A DNA stretch of 64,000 nt from Massilia sp. WG5 (GCF_001412595.2 NZ_CP012640.2:1488001-1552000), one strand, 5' to 3'; positions 9,949 to 18,657 are shown, numbered from the stretch's first letter. Numbers and translations are program-made. Notes: a model not told the origin generated them from the sequence alone.

Positions 9949-10809
9949 TTAACTCAACTCGTACACCGTCTTGCCGCGCAGGCGCAGCGAGTCGGACACA
10001 TACAGGAAGTTTTCGGAATGCCCCGCGAACAGCAGGGCCTCCGGCTTCATCAGGGGCACGAAGCGCGACAGGATCTTGCGCTGGGTGGCCTTGTCGAAGT
10101 AGATCATCACGTTGCGGCAGAAGATCGCGTCGAACGGTCCGCGCAGGTCCCAGCCGTCGGCCAGCAGGTTGAGCTGGCGGAAGGTGACCAGGTTGCGCAG
10201 TTCGGGGCGCACGCGCACCAGGCCCTCCTGCGCGCCCTTCCCCTTCAGGAAGAAGCGGCGCAGGCGCCCGGCCTCGAGCTTTTCGACCCGTTCGATCGGA
10301 TAGACGCCGGCGCCGGCGGTGGCCAGCACGTTGGTGTCGATGTCGGTCGCGATGATGGACACCGGCGGGGTGAGCGTATCGAACGCCTCGCACATGGTCA
10401 TCGCGATCGAGTAGGGCTCCTCGCCGGTCGAGCTGGCCGAACACCAGATCGTCAACGGCGTGCCCGGATGCTGGCGGCGCGCCTTGAGCGCATGCTCGGC
10501 CAGCAGCGGGAAGTGGTGGGCCTCGCGGAAGAAGGAGGTCAGGTTGGTGGTCAGGGCATTCGTGAACGCCTCCCACTCCTGCCCGGCGGGGCCACTGAGG
10601 CGTCCCGCTTCGAGAGCGTCGAGATAGCGCGAAAAGGATTCGATGCCGGTGGCGCGCAGGCGGCGCGCGAGCCGGCTGTAGACCATTTCCTGCTTGCTGT
10701 CGGCCAGCGAAATGCCGGCGCGCTGGTAGATCAGGCCGCGCACGCGCTCGAAGTCGGCGCGCGTGAACTCGAATTCCTTGCCAGTTTCCTGCTTGGTATG
10801 AAGCGGCAC
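9949..10809 (-). CDS. cheR: Chemotaxis protein methyltransferase CheR
   Basis: Methylates receptor glutamates using S-adenosylmethionine. The 286-residue protein has the helical N-terminal CheR domain ([16 protein letters not shown]) and a SAM-binding domain with [17 protein letters not shown] and [15 protein letters not shown]-terminal KTVYELS ends at normal length. No receptor gene lies between cheW and cheR, unlike in enteric bacteria, so receptors are encoded elsewhere. Confidence 0.96.
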   Translation of the reverse strand: MPLHTKQETGKEFEFTRADFERVRGLIYQRAGISLADSKQEMVYSRLARRLRATGIESFSRYLDALEAGRLSGPAGQEWEAFTNALTTNLTSFFREAHHFPLLAEHALKARRQHPGTPLTIWCSASSTGEEPYSIAMTMCEAFDTLTPPVSIIATDIDTNVLATAGAGVYPIERVEKLEAGRLRRFFLKGKGAQEGLVRVRPELRNLVTFRQLNLLADGWDLRGPFDAIFCRNVMIYFDKATQRKILSRFVPLMKPEALLFAGHSENFLYVSDSLRLRGKTVYELS

Positions 10810-10894
10810 GTTATTACCTTTGGGTGTTTGTCGATCCTGCGGACCCGTTCGACCGGGTCCGCTACTGCTATCCCTGCGCCGCGGTTTCCGTTCC

Positions 10895-11392
10895 TTACGC
10901 TACCATCTTGTCGATCAGGCCCATCTCGCTGGACGACATCAGGCGGTCGATGTCGATCAGGATCAGCATGCGCTCGTCGACGGTGCCCAGGCCCATCAGG
11001 TAGTCGGAATTGAATGCGGTGCCCATTTCCGGCGCCGGCTTGATCTGGTCCGGCGTCAGGGTGGTGACGTCCGACACGCTGTCCACGACCATGCCCATGA
11101 TGCGGCCGCCGATGTTCAGGATGATCACGACGGTGAACTGGTCGTAGGTGGGGGTGCCGAGGTTGAACTTGATGCGCATGTCGACCACCGGGATGATGAT
11201 GCCACGCAGGTTGATCACGCCTTTGATGAATTCGGGGGCGTTGGCGATGCGGGTCACGGCTTCGTAGCCGCGGATCTCCTGCACCTTCAGGATGTCGATC
11301 CCGTACTCCTCGGAGCCGAGGGTGAAGGCCAGGTATTCGCTGCCGCTGCCGTCGCGCGCGTCGGCCGGTTTGGTGGTCTGTTGAATGGACAT
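10895..11392 (-). CDS. cheW: Chemotaxis coupling protein CheW
   Basis: Couples receptors to CheA in the signalling array. A single CheW domain of 165 residues, with [25 protein letters not shown] near the start and [12 protein letters not shown] in the second half. Thirty bases downstream of cheA. A second, shorter CheW-type protein is encoded far away at 50812-51291. Confidence 0.96.
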   Translation of the reverse strand: MSIQQTTKPADARDGSGSEYLAFTLGSEEYGIDILKVQEIRGYEAVTRIANAPEFIKGVINLRGIIIPVVDMRIKFNLGTPTYDQFTVVIILNIGGRIMGMVVDSVSDVTTLTPDQIKPAPEMGTAFNSDYLMGLGTVDERMLILIDIDRLMSSSEMGLIDKMVA

Positions 11393-11422
11393 GTCGGTTC
11401 CTGATTCAGAAAGTTTTGAGTT

Positions 11423-13606
11423 TTATAAAACGACGGTATCGTCCGTCAGCTGACGCGACGAGCGCAGCAGCGCAGCCACGTCCAGGATCAACGCCACGCC
11501 GCCATCGCCGAGGATGGTGGCGCCGGAGATCCCGGCCACCTTGCGGTAGTTCGATTCCAGGTTCTTCACCACCACCTGCTGCTGGCCCACCAGTTCGTCG
11601 ACGAACAGCGCGGCCTTGCGTCCTTCGGTCTCGAGGATAACCAGGATGCCTTCGGATGGATCGGTATAGCGCGGCTCGATGTTGAACATCTGGTACAGCG
11701 GCACCAGCGGCAGGTATTCGCCGCGCACCTTGACCACGCGGCCCTGGCCGGCGATCTCCTTGACCTCGTGCTTCGCCGGCTGCAGCGACTCGACCACGAA
11801 GCCGAGCGGCAGGATGTAGATCTCGTCGCCGCAGCGGATCGACATGCCGTCCAGGATCGCCAGCGTCAGCGGCAGCGAGATCAGGATCGTGGTCCCGAAG
11901 CCCTTCGCCGACCGGATGTCGATGGTCCCGCCCATCTGCGTGATATTGCGCTTGACGACGTCCATGCCGACCCCGCGGCCGGACACGTCGGTGACGATTT
12001 CGGCGGTCGAGAAGCCCGGCGCGAAGATCAGCTGCCAGACCTCGGCGTCGCTCATGTTCTCGGAGACCGGCAAGCCGTTCTGCCGCGCCTTGGCCAGGAT
12101 CCGTTCGCGATTCAGGCCGCCGCCGTCGTCGGCCACTTCGATCACGATGTTGCCGCCCTGGTGGGCTGCGGACAGGAACAGGCGGCCCGATTCGGATTTG
12201 CCGGCAGCCACGCGGGCGGCCGGCATCTCGATGCCGTGGTCGATCGAGTTCCTGACCAGGTGGGTCAGTGGATCGACGATGCGTTCGATCAGGCCCTTGT
12301 CCAGTTCCGTCGCCGCGCCGTTGGTGATGAAGTCGACCTTCTTGCCCAGCTTGGAGGCCAGGTCGCGCACCATGCGCGGGAAGCGCGAGAACACGAAGTC
12401 CATCGGCATCATGCGGATCGACATCACGGCTTCCTGCAGGTCGCGGGTATTGCGGGTCAGCTGCGACACCGAAGCGAGCAGGCGCTGGTGGACCATCGGG
12501 TCCAGGCCGTCGCTGCGCTGCTCGATCATGGCCTGGGTGATCACCAGTTCGCCGACCAGGTTGATCAGCTGGTCGACCTTCTCGATCGAGACCCGGATCG
12601 AGCCCGATTCGGCGTGCGCGTGGGCGGCGCCGTCGGCCTTCTTGACGGCCTTCTTCTCGGCCGCGGCTTCGGTCACCTCGAGCGCTTCCGGACGACTGGA
12701 AGCAATCTCAGGGCTTTTTCGCGAGGCCATGGCCTCGCCTTCCGCCACGATGCCGGCCTCGCGGCGGATCTGCTCGATCGGCTGGAAGAAGCCGTAGCCG
12801 CGCTCGTCGTCGGTCTGCTCCGGCTGCGCGCCGTCGAGCGCTTCGTTCGGGTCGAAGAAGCCGTAGCCCTGCTCGTCCTCGATGCGGGCGCGCTCGGCGG
12901 CCTCCAGGGCGCGCTGCTCGGGCGTGAGCGGCGGCGCTTCGAAGATCTTCAGGTCATCCGGATCCATCACGAAGGAGCAGATCGCGACGATGTCGTCCAG
13001 CCCTTCGTGGGTCATGATGATGAGCGCGCTGCGTCCGCCGGACAATGGGGTGACCGAGACGCGGCCCAGCAGGCCAAGTTCGTCGACCAGGGCGTTCACG
13101 TCGCGCTGCGGGAGATCCGGCAGCTCGATCTTGTAGCGGTGCGCGCCTTCGCGCACTTCCTGCTTCTGCTCGGCGTGCAGGAAGGACGGCACGGTCGGCT
13201 GGTGCGCGCCGACGACGACGCCCTCGGACAGGTCGTGCAGCATCATGCGCACGTTGGCGACCGCTTCCTGGTCGACGCTGGCGCCGTTGCGGTGGCCGTC
13301 GAGCTGCATCTTGAGGATGTCCTTGGCGGCCAGGAAGGCGTCGACGTGCTGCGCCGTGAGGGACATCTCACCCTTGCGGATGCGGTCCAGCAGCGACTCC
13401 AGCACGTGGGTCACTTCGCTCATGTCGTTCAGGCCGAAGGTCGAGGCCCCGCCCTTGATCGAATGGGCGGTGCGGAAGATCGCATTCAGGTCTTCCGCGT
13501 CCGGTGCGGCGATATCGACGGCCAGCAGCAGACGCTCCTTTTCGGCGAGGAGCTCTTCCGCCTCGTCGAAAAAGACCTGGTAGAACTGGCTGATGTCGAT
13601 GGTCAT
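11423..13606 (-). CDS. cheA: Chemotaxis histidine kinase CheA
   Basis: Central kinase of chemotaxis; phosphorylates CheY and CheB. The 727 residues hold a P1 phosphotransfer domain with His48 in RTAHSIKGGAST, a CheY/CheB-binding region, a dimerisation segment, the ATPase (LVRNSIDHGIE, EVADDGGGLN, GRGVGMDVVKRN) and a C-terminal CheW-like domain. Between P2 and P3 there is a long acidic linker with two near-identical GYGFF motifs about 22 residues apart. The gene sits between cheY (24 bases) and cheW (30 bases). Confidence 0.97.
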   Translation of the reverse strand: MTIDISQFYQVFFDEAEELLAEKERLLLAVDIAAPDAEDLNAIFRTAHSIKGGASTFGLNDMSEVTHVLESLLDRIRKGEMSLTAQHVDAFLAAKDILKMQLDGHRNGASVDQEAVANVRMMLHDLSEGVVVGAHQPTVPSFLHAEQKQEVREGAHRYKIELPDLPQRDVNALVDELGLLGRVSVTPLSGGRSALIIMTHEGLDDIVAICSFVMDPDDLKIFEAPPLTPEQRALEAAERARIEDEQGYGFFDPNEALDGAQPEQTDDERGYGFFQPIEQIRREAGIVAEGEAMASRKSPEIASSRPEALEVTEAAAEKKAVKKADGAAHAHAESGSIRVSIEKVDQLINLVGELVITQAMIEQRSDGLDPMVHQRLLASVSQLTRNTRDLQEAVMSIRMMPMDFVFSRFPRMVRDLASKLGKKVDFITNGAATELDKGLIERIVDPLTHLVRNSIDHGIEMPAARVAAGKSESGRLFLSAAHQGGNIVIEVADDGGGLNRERILAKARQNGLPVSENMSDAEVWQLIFAPGFSTAEIVTDVSGRGVGMDVVKRNITQMGGTIDIRSAKGFGTTILISLPLTLAILDGMSIRCGDEIYILPLGFVVESLQPAKHEVKEIAGQGRVVKVRGEYLPLVPLYQMFNIEPRYTDPSEGILVILETEGRKAALFVDELVGQQQVVVKNLESNYRKVAGISGATILGDGGVALILDVAALLRSSRQLTDDTVVL

Positions 13607-13630
13607 GATGTGTCGCTTGTCGCTTTCGGC

Positions 13631-13996
13631 TTAGCCGATGACTTTCTTGACCACCTCGATCAGGCGCTGCGGGTCGAAAGGCTTGACCAGCCAGCCATTG
13701 GCGCCGGCGGCGCGGCCTTTCGATTTCATCTCGTCCGAGGATTCGGTGGTGAGCATCAGGATCGGCACCTTGGCATAGGTCGGCAGGCTGCGCAGCGACT
13801 TGATCAGCGTGAGGCCATCCATTTTCGGCATGTTCTGGTCGGTCAGGACCAGGTCGACGGTCTGCTGCTTCGCCTTTTCCAGGCCATCCTGGCCATCGAC
13901 GGCCTCCACCACCTGGTAGCCGGCGGCTTTCAGGCTGAACGCCACCATCTGGCGCAGGGAACTGGAATCGTCAACCGCAAGAATCGTTTTTGCCAT
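13631..13996 (-). CDS. cheY: Chemotaxis response regulator (second CheY, next to cheA)
   Basis: A 121-residue single receiver domain. Conserved VDDSSS, Asp53 in LTDQNMPKMDG, Thr in MLTTES and Lys in WLVKPF show it can be phosphorylated. The DSSSLRQMVAFSLKAAGYQVVEAVDG pattern is that of the CheY placed directly upstream of cheA in many beta- and gammaproteobacteria, distinct from the motor-type CheY at 7726. It may act as a phosphate sink or serve another output. A palindromic repeat separates it from the CheZ-like gene upstream. Confidence 0.93.
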   Translation of the reverse strand: MAKTILAVDDSSSLRQMVAFSLKAAGYQVVEAVDGQDGLEKAKQQTVDLVLTDQNMPKMDGLTLIKSLRSLPTYAKVPILMLTTESSDEMKSKGRAAGANGWLVKPFDPQRLIEVVKKVIG

Positions 13997-14012
13997 TTTA
14001 TGTTTGCTCCCT

Positions 14013-14052
14013 GGGGTCAGAGTCCGGTTCTTCTTTTGGGGACTCTGACCCC
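14013..14052. repeat. Palindromic intergenic repeat, GGGGTCAGAGTCC type
   Basis: Arms 14013-14025 and 14040-14052 are perfect 13-base inverted repeats with a 14-base loop. A closely related palindrome lies at 18008-18067. This pair appears to belong to a dispersed palindromic family; both copies sit in short gaps of the motility block. Confidence 0.85.
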
Positions 14053-14064
14053 GGTTTTAGTTGG

Positions 14065-14613
14065 TTAGAATAATTCGACGTCGCCACTCTCGAGATGCCG
14101 CTGCTCCACCGACTTCCTCAGCATGCTGCGCAGCTCGAGCGACTGGATCGCCAGCGCCATGCTGACCTTGCCCAGCCGGTCGACGATCTCCTCGCTGTGG
14201 CTGTCGGGCGCGATGTCGGCGCCGTGCTCGCTGAGCGTGGTCAGGAATTCGCGCAGTCCGCTCACGCGGCGCAGCGTACGGTCGAGCAGCTGGCTGGTCA
14301 TGTCCTGGAACTGCATGCTGGTGATCGCCGTGTTCACGTGCTGGCCGATCTCGCCCGACATGCCGGTCAGCTTTTCGCTTTCCTCGGCCGACGGCGCCTC
14401 GCCCGCGAGCAGGCGGTTGATGCTCTGCTGGCGCGCGTCGACCGCCTGGTGGATCGCCATGAAGCTGGAGGTCAGCTTTTCGACGGCCTCCTCGAGCAGC
14501 AGCGTGGTCTGCACCAGGTCGGTCTCGACCTCGTTCAGGTGACGACGGCCGTGGTCGGACACACCGGACAGCAGGCGCTTGACGTGCGACCCTAAAATCT
14601 TTTTTCTTGTCAT
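14065..14613 (-). CDS. CheZ-like chemotaxis protein (putative second CheY phosphatase)
   Basis: A 182-residue, almost wholly helical protein with no signal peptide. The central segment SMQFQDMTSQLLDRT contains Asp104 and Gln108 in the same DxxxQ arrangement as CheZ (QDFQDLTGQVIKR). The last residues, SGDVELF, resemble the tail of CheD in this operon and recall the short CheY-docking tail of CheZ. Long helices before and after the motif fit a CheZ-type four-helix bundle, though overall similarity to CheZ is low. It lies between motB and the second cheY. The function is inferred from motif and context; it could instead be a structural or scaffold protein. Confidence 0.72.
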   Translation of the reverse strand: MTRKKILGSHVKRLLSGVSDHGRRHLNEVETDLVQTTLLLEEAVEKLTSSFMAIHQAVDARQQSINRLLAGEAPSAEESEKLTGMSGEIGQHVNTAITSMQFQDMTSQLLDRTLRRVSGLREFLTTLSEHGADIAPDSHSEEIVDRLGKVSMALAIQSLELRSMLRKSVEQRHLESGDVELF

Positions 14614-14640
14614 TGAGTTCTCCAGAACTATCCGGGCGCC

Positions 14641-15615
14641 CTACTTCGCCGTCGCCTGCTCCGGCTCCGCCAGCCCGCCGCCGGTCGCAGAAGCCACCGC
14701 CTTGGCGGCGCCGTCGGCATCGTCCGGGACGTCGAGCGCATTGCTGCCGCTGCCGCCGTCGCGCAGCACTGCTTCCTCGGTGCGCTTGTTCATCACCAGG
14801 ATGCTGATCCGGCGGTTGACCGGGTTGAACGGATCCTTGCGGTCCAGGTGGTTGGCGGCGGCCAGGCCGACCACGCGCAGCACCTTGTCGTCGGCCAGGC
14901 CGCCGCGCACCATTTCGCGGCGCGAGGCGTTGGCGCGGTCGGCCGACAGTTCCCAGTTCGTGTAGCCGCTGGCGGTCATGTACGGCGTCGAATCGGTATG
15001 GCCCGACAGGCTCAGCTTGTTCGGCACATCGTTCAGCACCAGCGCCAGCACGTCGAGGATATCGCGAGTGTAAGGCTGCAGCTCGGCCTTGGCGCTCTCG
15101 AACATCGGACGGTTCTTCTCGTCGACGATCTGGATGCGCAGCCCTTCGCTGGTGACGTCGAGCAGCAGCTGGTTCTTGTACTTCTTCAGCTGCGGATTGG
15201 CTTCGATGGTCGATTCGATCTTCTGCTTCAACCTGGCCAGGCGCTCGGCTTCCTCGTGTTCGAGGGCGGCGCGCGCGGCCTTCAGGTCGTAGGTCTTCTT
15301 GTCGGCCGGGGTATCGCCCTTCTTGACCTGGCCGTTACGGCGCGTCAGGTCCTGGCCGCCGCCCTGCAGGATCGAGGAGCTGTCGCCGCTGCCGGAACCG
15401 CCCTGCATCGCGACCTTCAGGGGGGTCTTGAAGTAGTTGGCGATGCCTTCCATGTCGCCCTTGGTGGTCGAGCCGAGCAGCCACATGAGCAGGAAGAAGG
15501 CCATCATCGCCGTCACGAAGTCGGCGTACGCGATCTTCCAGGCGCCGCCATGATGGCCATGGCCGCCCTTCTTGATGCGCTTGACGATAATCGGCCGCTG
15601 GCCTTCATCAGCCAT
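14641..15615 (-). CDS. motB: Flagellar motor stator protein MotB
   Basis: Stator subunit that anchors MotA to peptidoglycan and conducts protons. At 324 residues, it has a short cytoplasmic start, one membrane segment with the essential Asp32 in AYADFVTAMMAFFLLMWLL, a periplasmic linker with a plug region (GIANYFKTPLK) and an OmpA-like peptidoglycan-binding domain (LSLSGHTDSTPY, NWELSADRANASRREM). Its ATG overlaps the motA stop by one base (TAATG), so translation is coupled. Confidence 0.97.
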   Translation of the reverse strand: MADEGQRPIIVKRIKKGGHGHHGGAWKIAYADFVTAMMAFFLLMWLLGSTTKGDMEGIANYFKTPLKVAMQGGSGSGDSSSILQGGGQDLTRRNGQVKKGDTPADKKTYDLKAARAALEHEEAERLARLKQKIESTIEANPQLKKYKNQLLLDVTSEGLRIQIVDEKNRPMFESAKAELQPYTRDILDVLALVLNDVPNKLSLSGHTDSTPYMTASGYTNWELSADRANASRREMVRGGLADDKVLRVVGLAAANHLDRKDPFNPVNRRISILVMNKRTEEAVLRDGGSGSNALDVPDDADGAAKAVASATGGGLAEPEQATAK

Positions 15616-16475
15616 TACTTGCTCTTCGCTTTCTTGATGTGGTCTTCGAGTTCGGCGAAGGTCGGACGCTCGGTCGAATACAGGACCTTGCGGCCGAATT
15701 CAACCGCCAGCGCCGGCGCATAACCGTTCAGGCTGGCCAGCAGCGTGACTTTCACGGTCTGGAACATCTTGGTCGACTCCTCCAGTTTCTGTTCCAGCAG
15801 GCTGGCCAGCGGGCCGACGAAGCCGTAGGCCAGCAGGATGCCAAGGAAGGTGCCGACCAGCGCGTGCGCGATCAGCATGCCCAGCTCGGCCGGCGGCGCG
15901 CCGACCGATTCCATGGTGTGCACCACGCCCATCACGGCGGCGACGATACCGAAGGCCGGCAGGCCGTCGCCCAGCTTGGCGATGCACTGCGCCGGGACGT
16001 GGCCCTCATGATGGTGGGTCTCGATCTCGTTGTCCATCAGGTTTTCGATCTGGAAGGCATCCATGTTGCCGGAAACCATCAGGCGCAGGTAATCGGTAAT
16101 GAATTCGACAATATGGTGATCCGCCAGCACTACCGGGTACTTCGAGAACACCGGGCTCTGCTCCGGGCTTTCGATATCGCCCTCGATCGACATCAGGCCT
16201 TCCTTGCGGACCTTGGACAGCACGTCGAACATCAGCGACATCAGCTCCATGTACATCTCGCGCGTGTACCTGGAACCCTTGAACAGGGTCGGCAGCGCCT
16301 TCATGGTTGCCTTGACCGCCTTCGGGGTATTACCGACGAAGAATGCGCCGAGCGCGGCGCCGGCAATCATGAGCACTTCCAGCGGCTGCATGAGCGCGGC
16401 CACATGGCCGCCGCTCAGGACGAAACCGCCGATCACCGACGCGACGACTATGACGTAACCAACTATGACAAACAC
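15615..16475 (-). CDS. motA: Flagellar motor stator protein MotA
   Basis: Proton-channel stator subunit. The protein has 286 residues from a GTG start (VFVIVGYVIVV), preferred over an upstream ATG because GGGAG precedes it closely and MotA proteins begin at this point. Four membrane segments are visible, two near the N-terminus and two around PAFGIVAAVMGVVHTM and LGILLAYGFVGPLA, with a large charged cytoplasmic loop between. The family signature and the conserved prolines are present. Motors with this Asp32-MotB pair are usually proton driven. Confidence 0.96.
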   Translation of the reverse strand: MFVIVGYVIVVASVIGGFVLSGGHVAALMQPLEVLMIAGAALGAFFVGNTPKAVKATMKALPTLFKGSRYTREMYMELMSLMFDVLSKVRKEGLMSIEGDIESPEQSPVFSKYPVVLADHHIVEFITDYLRLMVSGNMDAFQIENLMDNEIETHHHEGHVPAQCIAKLGDGLPAFGIVAAVMGVVHTMESVGAPPAELGMLIAHALVGTFLGILLAYGFVGPLASLLEQKLEESTKMFQTVKVTLLASLNGYAPALAVEFGRKVLYSTERPTFAELEDHIKKAKSK

Positions 16476-16585
16476 GGGACTCCCGATCTGTGAAGCCGGG
16501 GACATGCCCGGTTGAAATATTTACGTAGGGAACTAGATTAGCTTGAGAATGGCCTACGGGCAAGTAAAAGTCCCCGTGATGTGGC

Positions 16586-17386
16586 TCAAAAGTGCCAAAT
16601 GTGGAGAATTTTTCTGCTATCGGTAGTTACAATGCGCCGATCCGGCTCACGCTCGACAATGTCGAATTCGTAACTGACAAGCACACTGCCGGGGCGCATC
16701 TCGGCCTCCGCCTTGCGCCACAGGCCACCCATGGCGGCCGGCGACAGGTAGGCGAACACCACATCGTAATTACCGAAATTGAGGCTTTCGTAGTCGCCGC
16801 GCAGAAAACGGGCGCGGCTGCCGGTCGCGCGCGCACGCAGGCTGCTGGCCAGCCAGGGCAAGGGCGCGAGTTCGATCCCGCTGAGCTCGCAATCGGGACG
16901 GCGCCGGGCCAGGTCCAGCACCAGCCCGCCCAGGCCGCTGCCGATATCGACGATGCGCAGCGGGCGGTCAGGCGGCAACTGGCGCGCGACCGCCTCCCAC
17001 ACGCGCCGCCCGGACGGGTAGTAGGGCACCTGGGTGCGGAAGGTCGACCAATATACGAGCAGCAGGAACAGGAACACCGCCAGGAAGGCGGCCGGCGGCA
17101 GCGCCAGCGCATCGGCGCCCTGCCTTGCCAGCAGCAGGATTGGCGGAAACAGGAACTGGATCGCTCGCCACCAGCTCGCCAGCCCGGCGCGCCACGCGAG
17201 CAGCGCCGCCCAGGCGCCCTGCACCAGGGCGACGCCCAGCCAGGATTGCATGGCGGAGGATGGGAACAGGCCGGCGCGCGCCAGCAGCCAGACCGCGCCG
17301 AGCGTCAAGGGAAATGCGAGGATTTGCAGTAGCAGCGCCCGGACGGCGGGCGCGCGCCAGATGCGGCGCGGGGAAGTCGGACTCAC
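16586..17386 (-). CDS. Class I SAM-dependent methyltransferase with N-terminal membrane segments
   Basis: Predicted methyltransferase; substrate unknown. The N-terminal half has three or four hydrophobic stretches (LLLQILAFPLTLGAVWLLA, FPPILLLA, FLAVFLFLLLVYW) and the C-terminal half has a SAM-binding site, motif I IVDIGSGLGGLVLDLA with a later acidic residue in SGIEL and NYDVVFAYLSP. The start is uncertain: GTG 17386 lies just after flhC, without a strong ribosome site. The position between flhC and motA, in the same direction, is notable. It could modify a membrane or envelope component, but nothing in the sequence names a target. Confidence 0.75.
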   Translation of the reverse strand: MSPTSPRRIWRAPAVRALLLQILAFPLTLGAVWLLARAGLFPSSAMQSWLGVALVQGAWAALLAWRAGLASWWRAIQFLFPPILLLARQGADALALPPAAFLAVFLFLLLVYWSTFRTQVPYYPSGRRVWEAVARQLPPDRPLRIVDIGSGLGGLVLDLARRRPDCELSGIELAPLPWLASSLRARATGSRARFLRGDYESLNFGNYDVVFAYLSPAAMGGLWRKAEAEMRPGSVLVSYEFDIVEREPDRRIVTTDSRKILHIWHF

Positions 17387-17409
17387 GCGCGGATCAGGTC
17401 CGGACCGGC

Positions 17410-17958
17410 TCAGGCGGCGGCGAGCGCGGCGGCGTCCTTGGCCTTGCGGGTCTTGCCGGCTCGCGAAGGCATATGGCACAGGCCGCACTGGTAATCGTTG
17501 TTCAGGTCGAGCGAATTGACCACGTACTTGCCCTTGCATTTCGAGCAAGGCGCCAGCACCAGCATGCCGCCGTGGAAGAAACGGACCAGGGTCCAGGCGC
17601 GGGTCAGCGACAGCAGCGGCTCTTCGCCCGGCTCCGGCGGCATCTGTTCGAGGTAGAGCTTGTAGGCTTTCATCACAGCCTGGATACCGGTAGCGCCGGC
17701 GTGCTCAACCAGGAATTTATAGATATTGATGTACAGCGAGGAGTGGATGTTCGGCTGCCAGGTCAGGAACCAGTCGGTCGAAAACGGCAGCATGCCCTTC
17801 GGCGGCGACACGCCCTTCAGTTCCTTGTACAGCTTGAGCAGGCGCTCGCGCGACAGCGAGACTTCGCTCTCCAGCAGTTGCAGGCGGGCGCCAAGCTGGA
17901 TCAGTTCGATGGCCAGCTGGATTTCCTGGGCTTCCGAGACGACGCTTTTCTTGCTCAT
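17410..17958 (-). CDS. flhC: Flagellar transcriptional activator FlhC
   Basis: Forms the FlhD4C2 complex that activates class II flagellar promoters. It is a 182-residue protein with the family helix region (AIELIQLGARLQLLESEVSLSRERLLKLYKEL in part) and four zinc-binding cysteines in CSKCKGKYV and YQCGLCHMP. An alanine-rich tail ends the protein. It follows flhD with a repeat in the gap. This is the master regulator pair at the head of the motility block. Confidence 0.96.
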   Translation of the reverse strand: MSKKSVVSEAQEIQLAIELIQLGARLQLLESEVSLSRERLLKLYKELKGVSPPKGMLPFSTDWFLTWQPNIHSSLYINIYKFLVEHAGATGIQAVMKAYKLYLEQMPPEPGEEPLLSLTRAWTLVRFFHGGMLVLAPCSKCKGKYVVNSLDLNNDYQCGLCHMPSRAGKTRKAKDAAALAAA

Positions 17959-18007
17959 GATTCACTCACTCCGACAACACGCAAACGCTAGGGACCTGAC
18001 TTAAATC

Positions 18008-18067
18008 AAACCGGGGTCAGACTCCAGTTTTGGGCAATTTCCAAAATCGGGAGTCTGACCCCGGTTT
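18008..18067. repeat. Palindromic intergenic repeat, GGGGTCAGACTCC type
   Basis: Outer arms 18008-18025 and 18050-18067 are perfect 18-base inverted repeats; an inner 6-bp stem TTTTGG/CCAAAA lies at 18028-18033 and 18041-18046. It lies between flhD and flhC. Its core differs from the 14013 copy at one base. Confidence 0.85.
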
Positions 18068-18078
18068 TTGGAAATTTC

Positions 18079-18396
18079 TTAAGCGATCTCTTCGGCAGGC
18101 TGGCCGGCCATCAGGATGGCCGCGTGCGACTGCGCCAGGGCGCGGTCCTTGCTGTGGCTGGTGAGCATCGACAGGATGGCGGTGTCGTCGAAGCGGAAAC
18201 GGGCCAGCATCATGTTGCCGCCGGCGAGCTTCAGGATCTGGGCATTGCTCATGCCTTCGATCAGGTCCGCGATGTCGGCCGAGATGCCGAGACGGAAGAT
18301 CGCGGTGACCTTGTCGGCACGAATCATCTGCTGAGCAAGCATCAGGTAGCTCAGGTTCGCATCACGAATTTCAGCCATCATGTCGTTCGCAGTCAT
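18079..18396 (-). CDS. flhD: Flagellar transcriptional activator FlhD
   Basis: Partner of FlhC in the class I flagellar master regulator. The protein has 105 residues from MTANDMMAEIRDANLSYLML, with the conserved helix ADKVTAIFRLGISADIADLI. I choose ATG 18396 because GGAGAG precedes it by six bases; two further upstream ATGs (18402, 18429) would leave no room for a ribosome site or add unsupported sequence. It is preceded by a long leader and by three sigma-28-like promoters. Confidence 0.95.
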   Translation of the reverse strand: MTANDMMAEIRDANLSYLMLAQQMIRADKVTAIFRLGISADIADLIEGMSNAQILKLAGGNMMLARFRFDDTAILSMLTSHSKDRALAQSHAAILMAGQPAEEIA

Positions 18397-18650
18397 TTCC
18401 ATCTCTCCGTGTGATCTATTCGCAGGCATTTAAGTTGTGTTGCCGTTGAGATAGATTCTGACTGTGAGGAAACTTTTCGTATATTGGAGAGAGTCTGGAT
18501 TTTTCGTCCGGCAAAGACGAAGGCAACCCGTAGGGGTTTGTCTGACAAACCCTCCCGGATTGGGGTCGCGCCCCTATGAAAACAGGCGGATGAAGATGAT
18601 GGTGCTGCGGGGCTTTTCGGGCCCGTCGACGCCGACAGGAATCTGCGTCT
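18397..18650 (-). other. Long untranslated leader of flhD
   Basis: About 250 bases without a convincing gene lie between the nearest predicted start site and flhD. They contain a GC-balanced hairpin (GGGTTTG near 18534-18540 with CAAACCC near 18546-18552). I see no known riboswitch. E. coli flhDC also has a long regulated leader, so RNA-level control is plausible. Confidence 0.4.
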
Positions 18651-18657
18651 GTGTTGG

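Noticed and set aside
9938..10576. Longer N-terminus for CheD
   Set aside because: The extra 213 codons are antiframe to cheR and have no family similarity; CheD starts at 9937.
11768..14068. Open frame of 766 codons on the plus strand opposite cheA and cheY
   Set aside because: It covers several verified minus-strand genes and gives a low-complexity protein; it is an antisense shadow.
18430..18650. Possible riboswitch or small gene upstream of flhD
   Set aside because: A hairpin is present, but I could match no known riboswitch consensus, including the c-di-GMP type, and no convincing small gene with a ribosome site.
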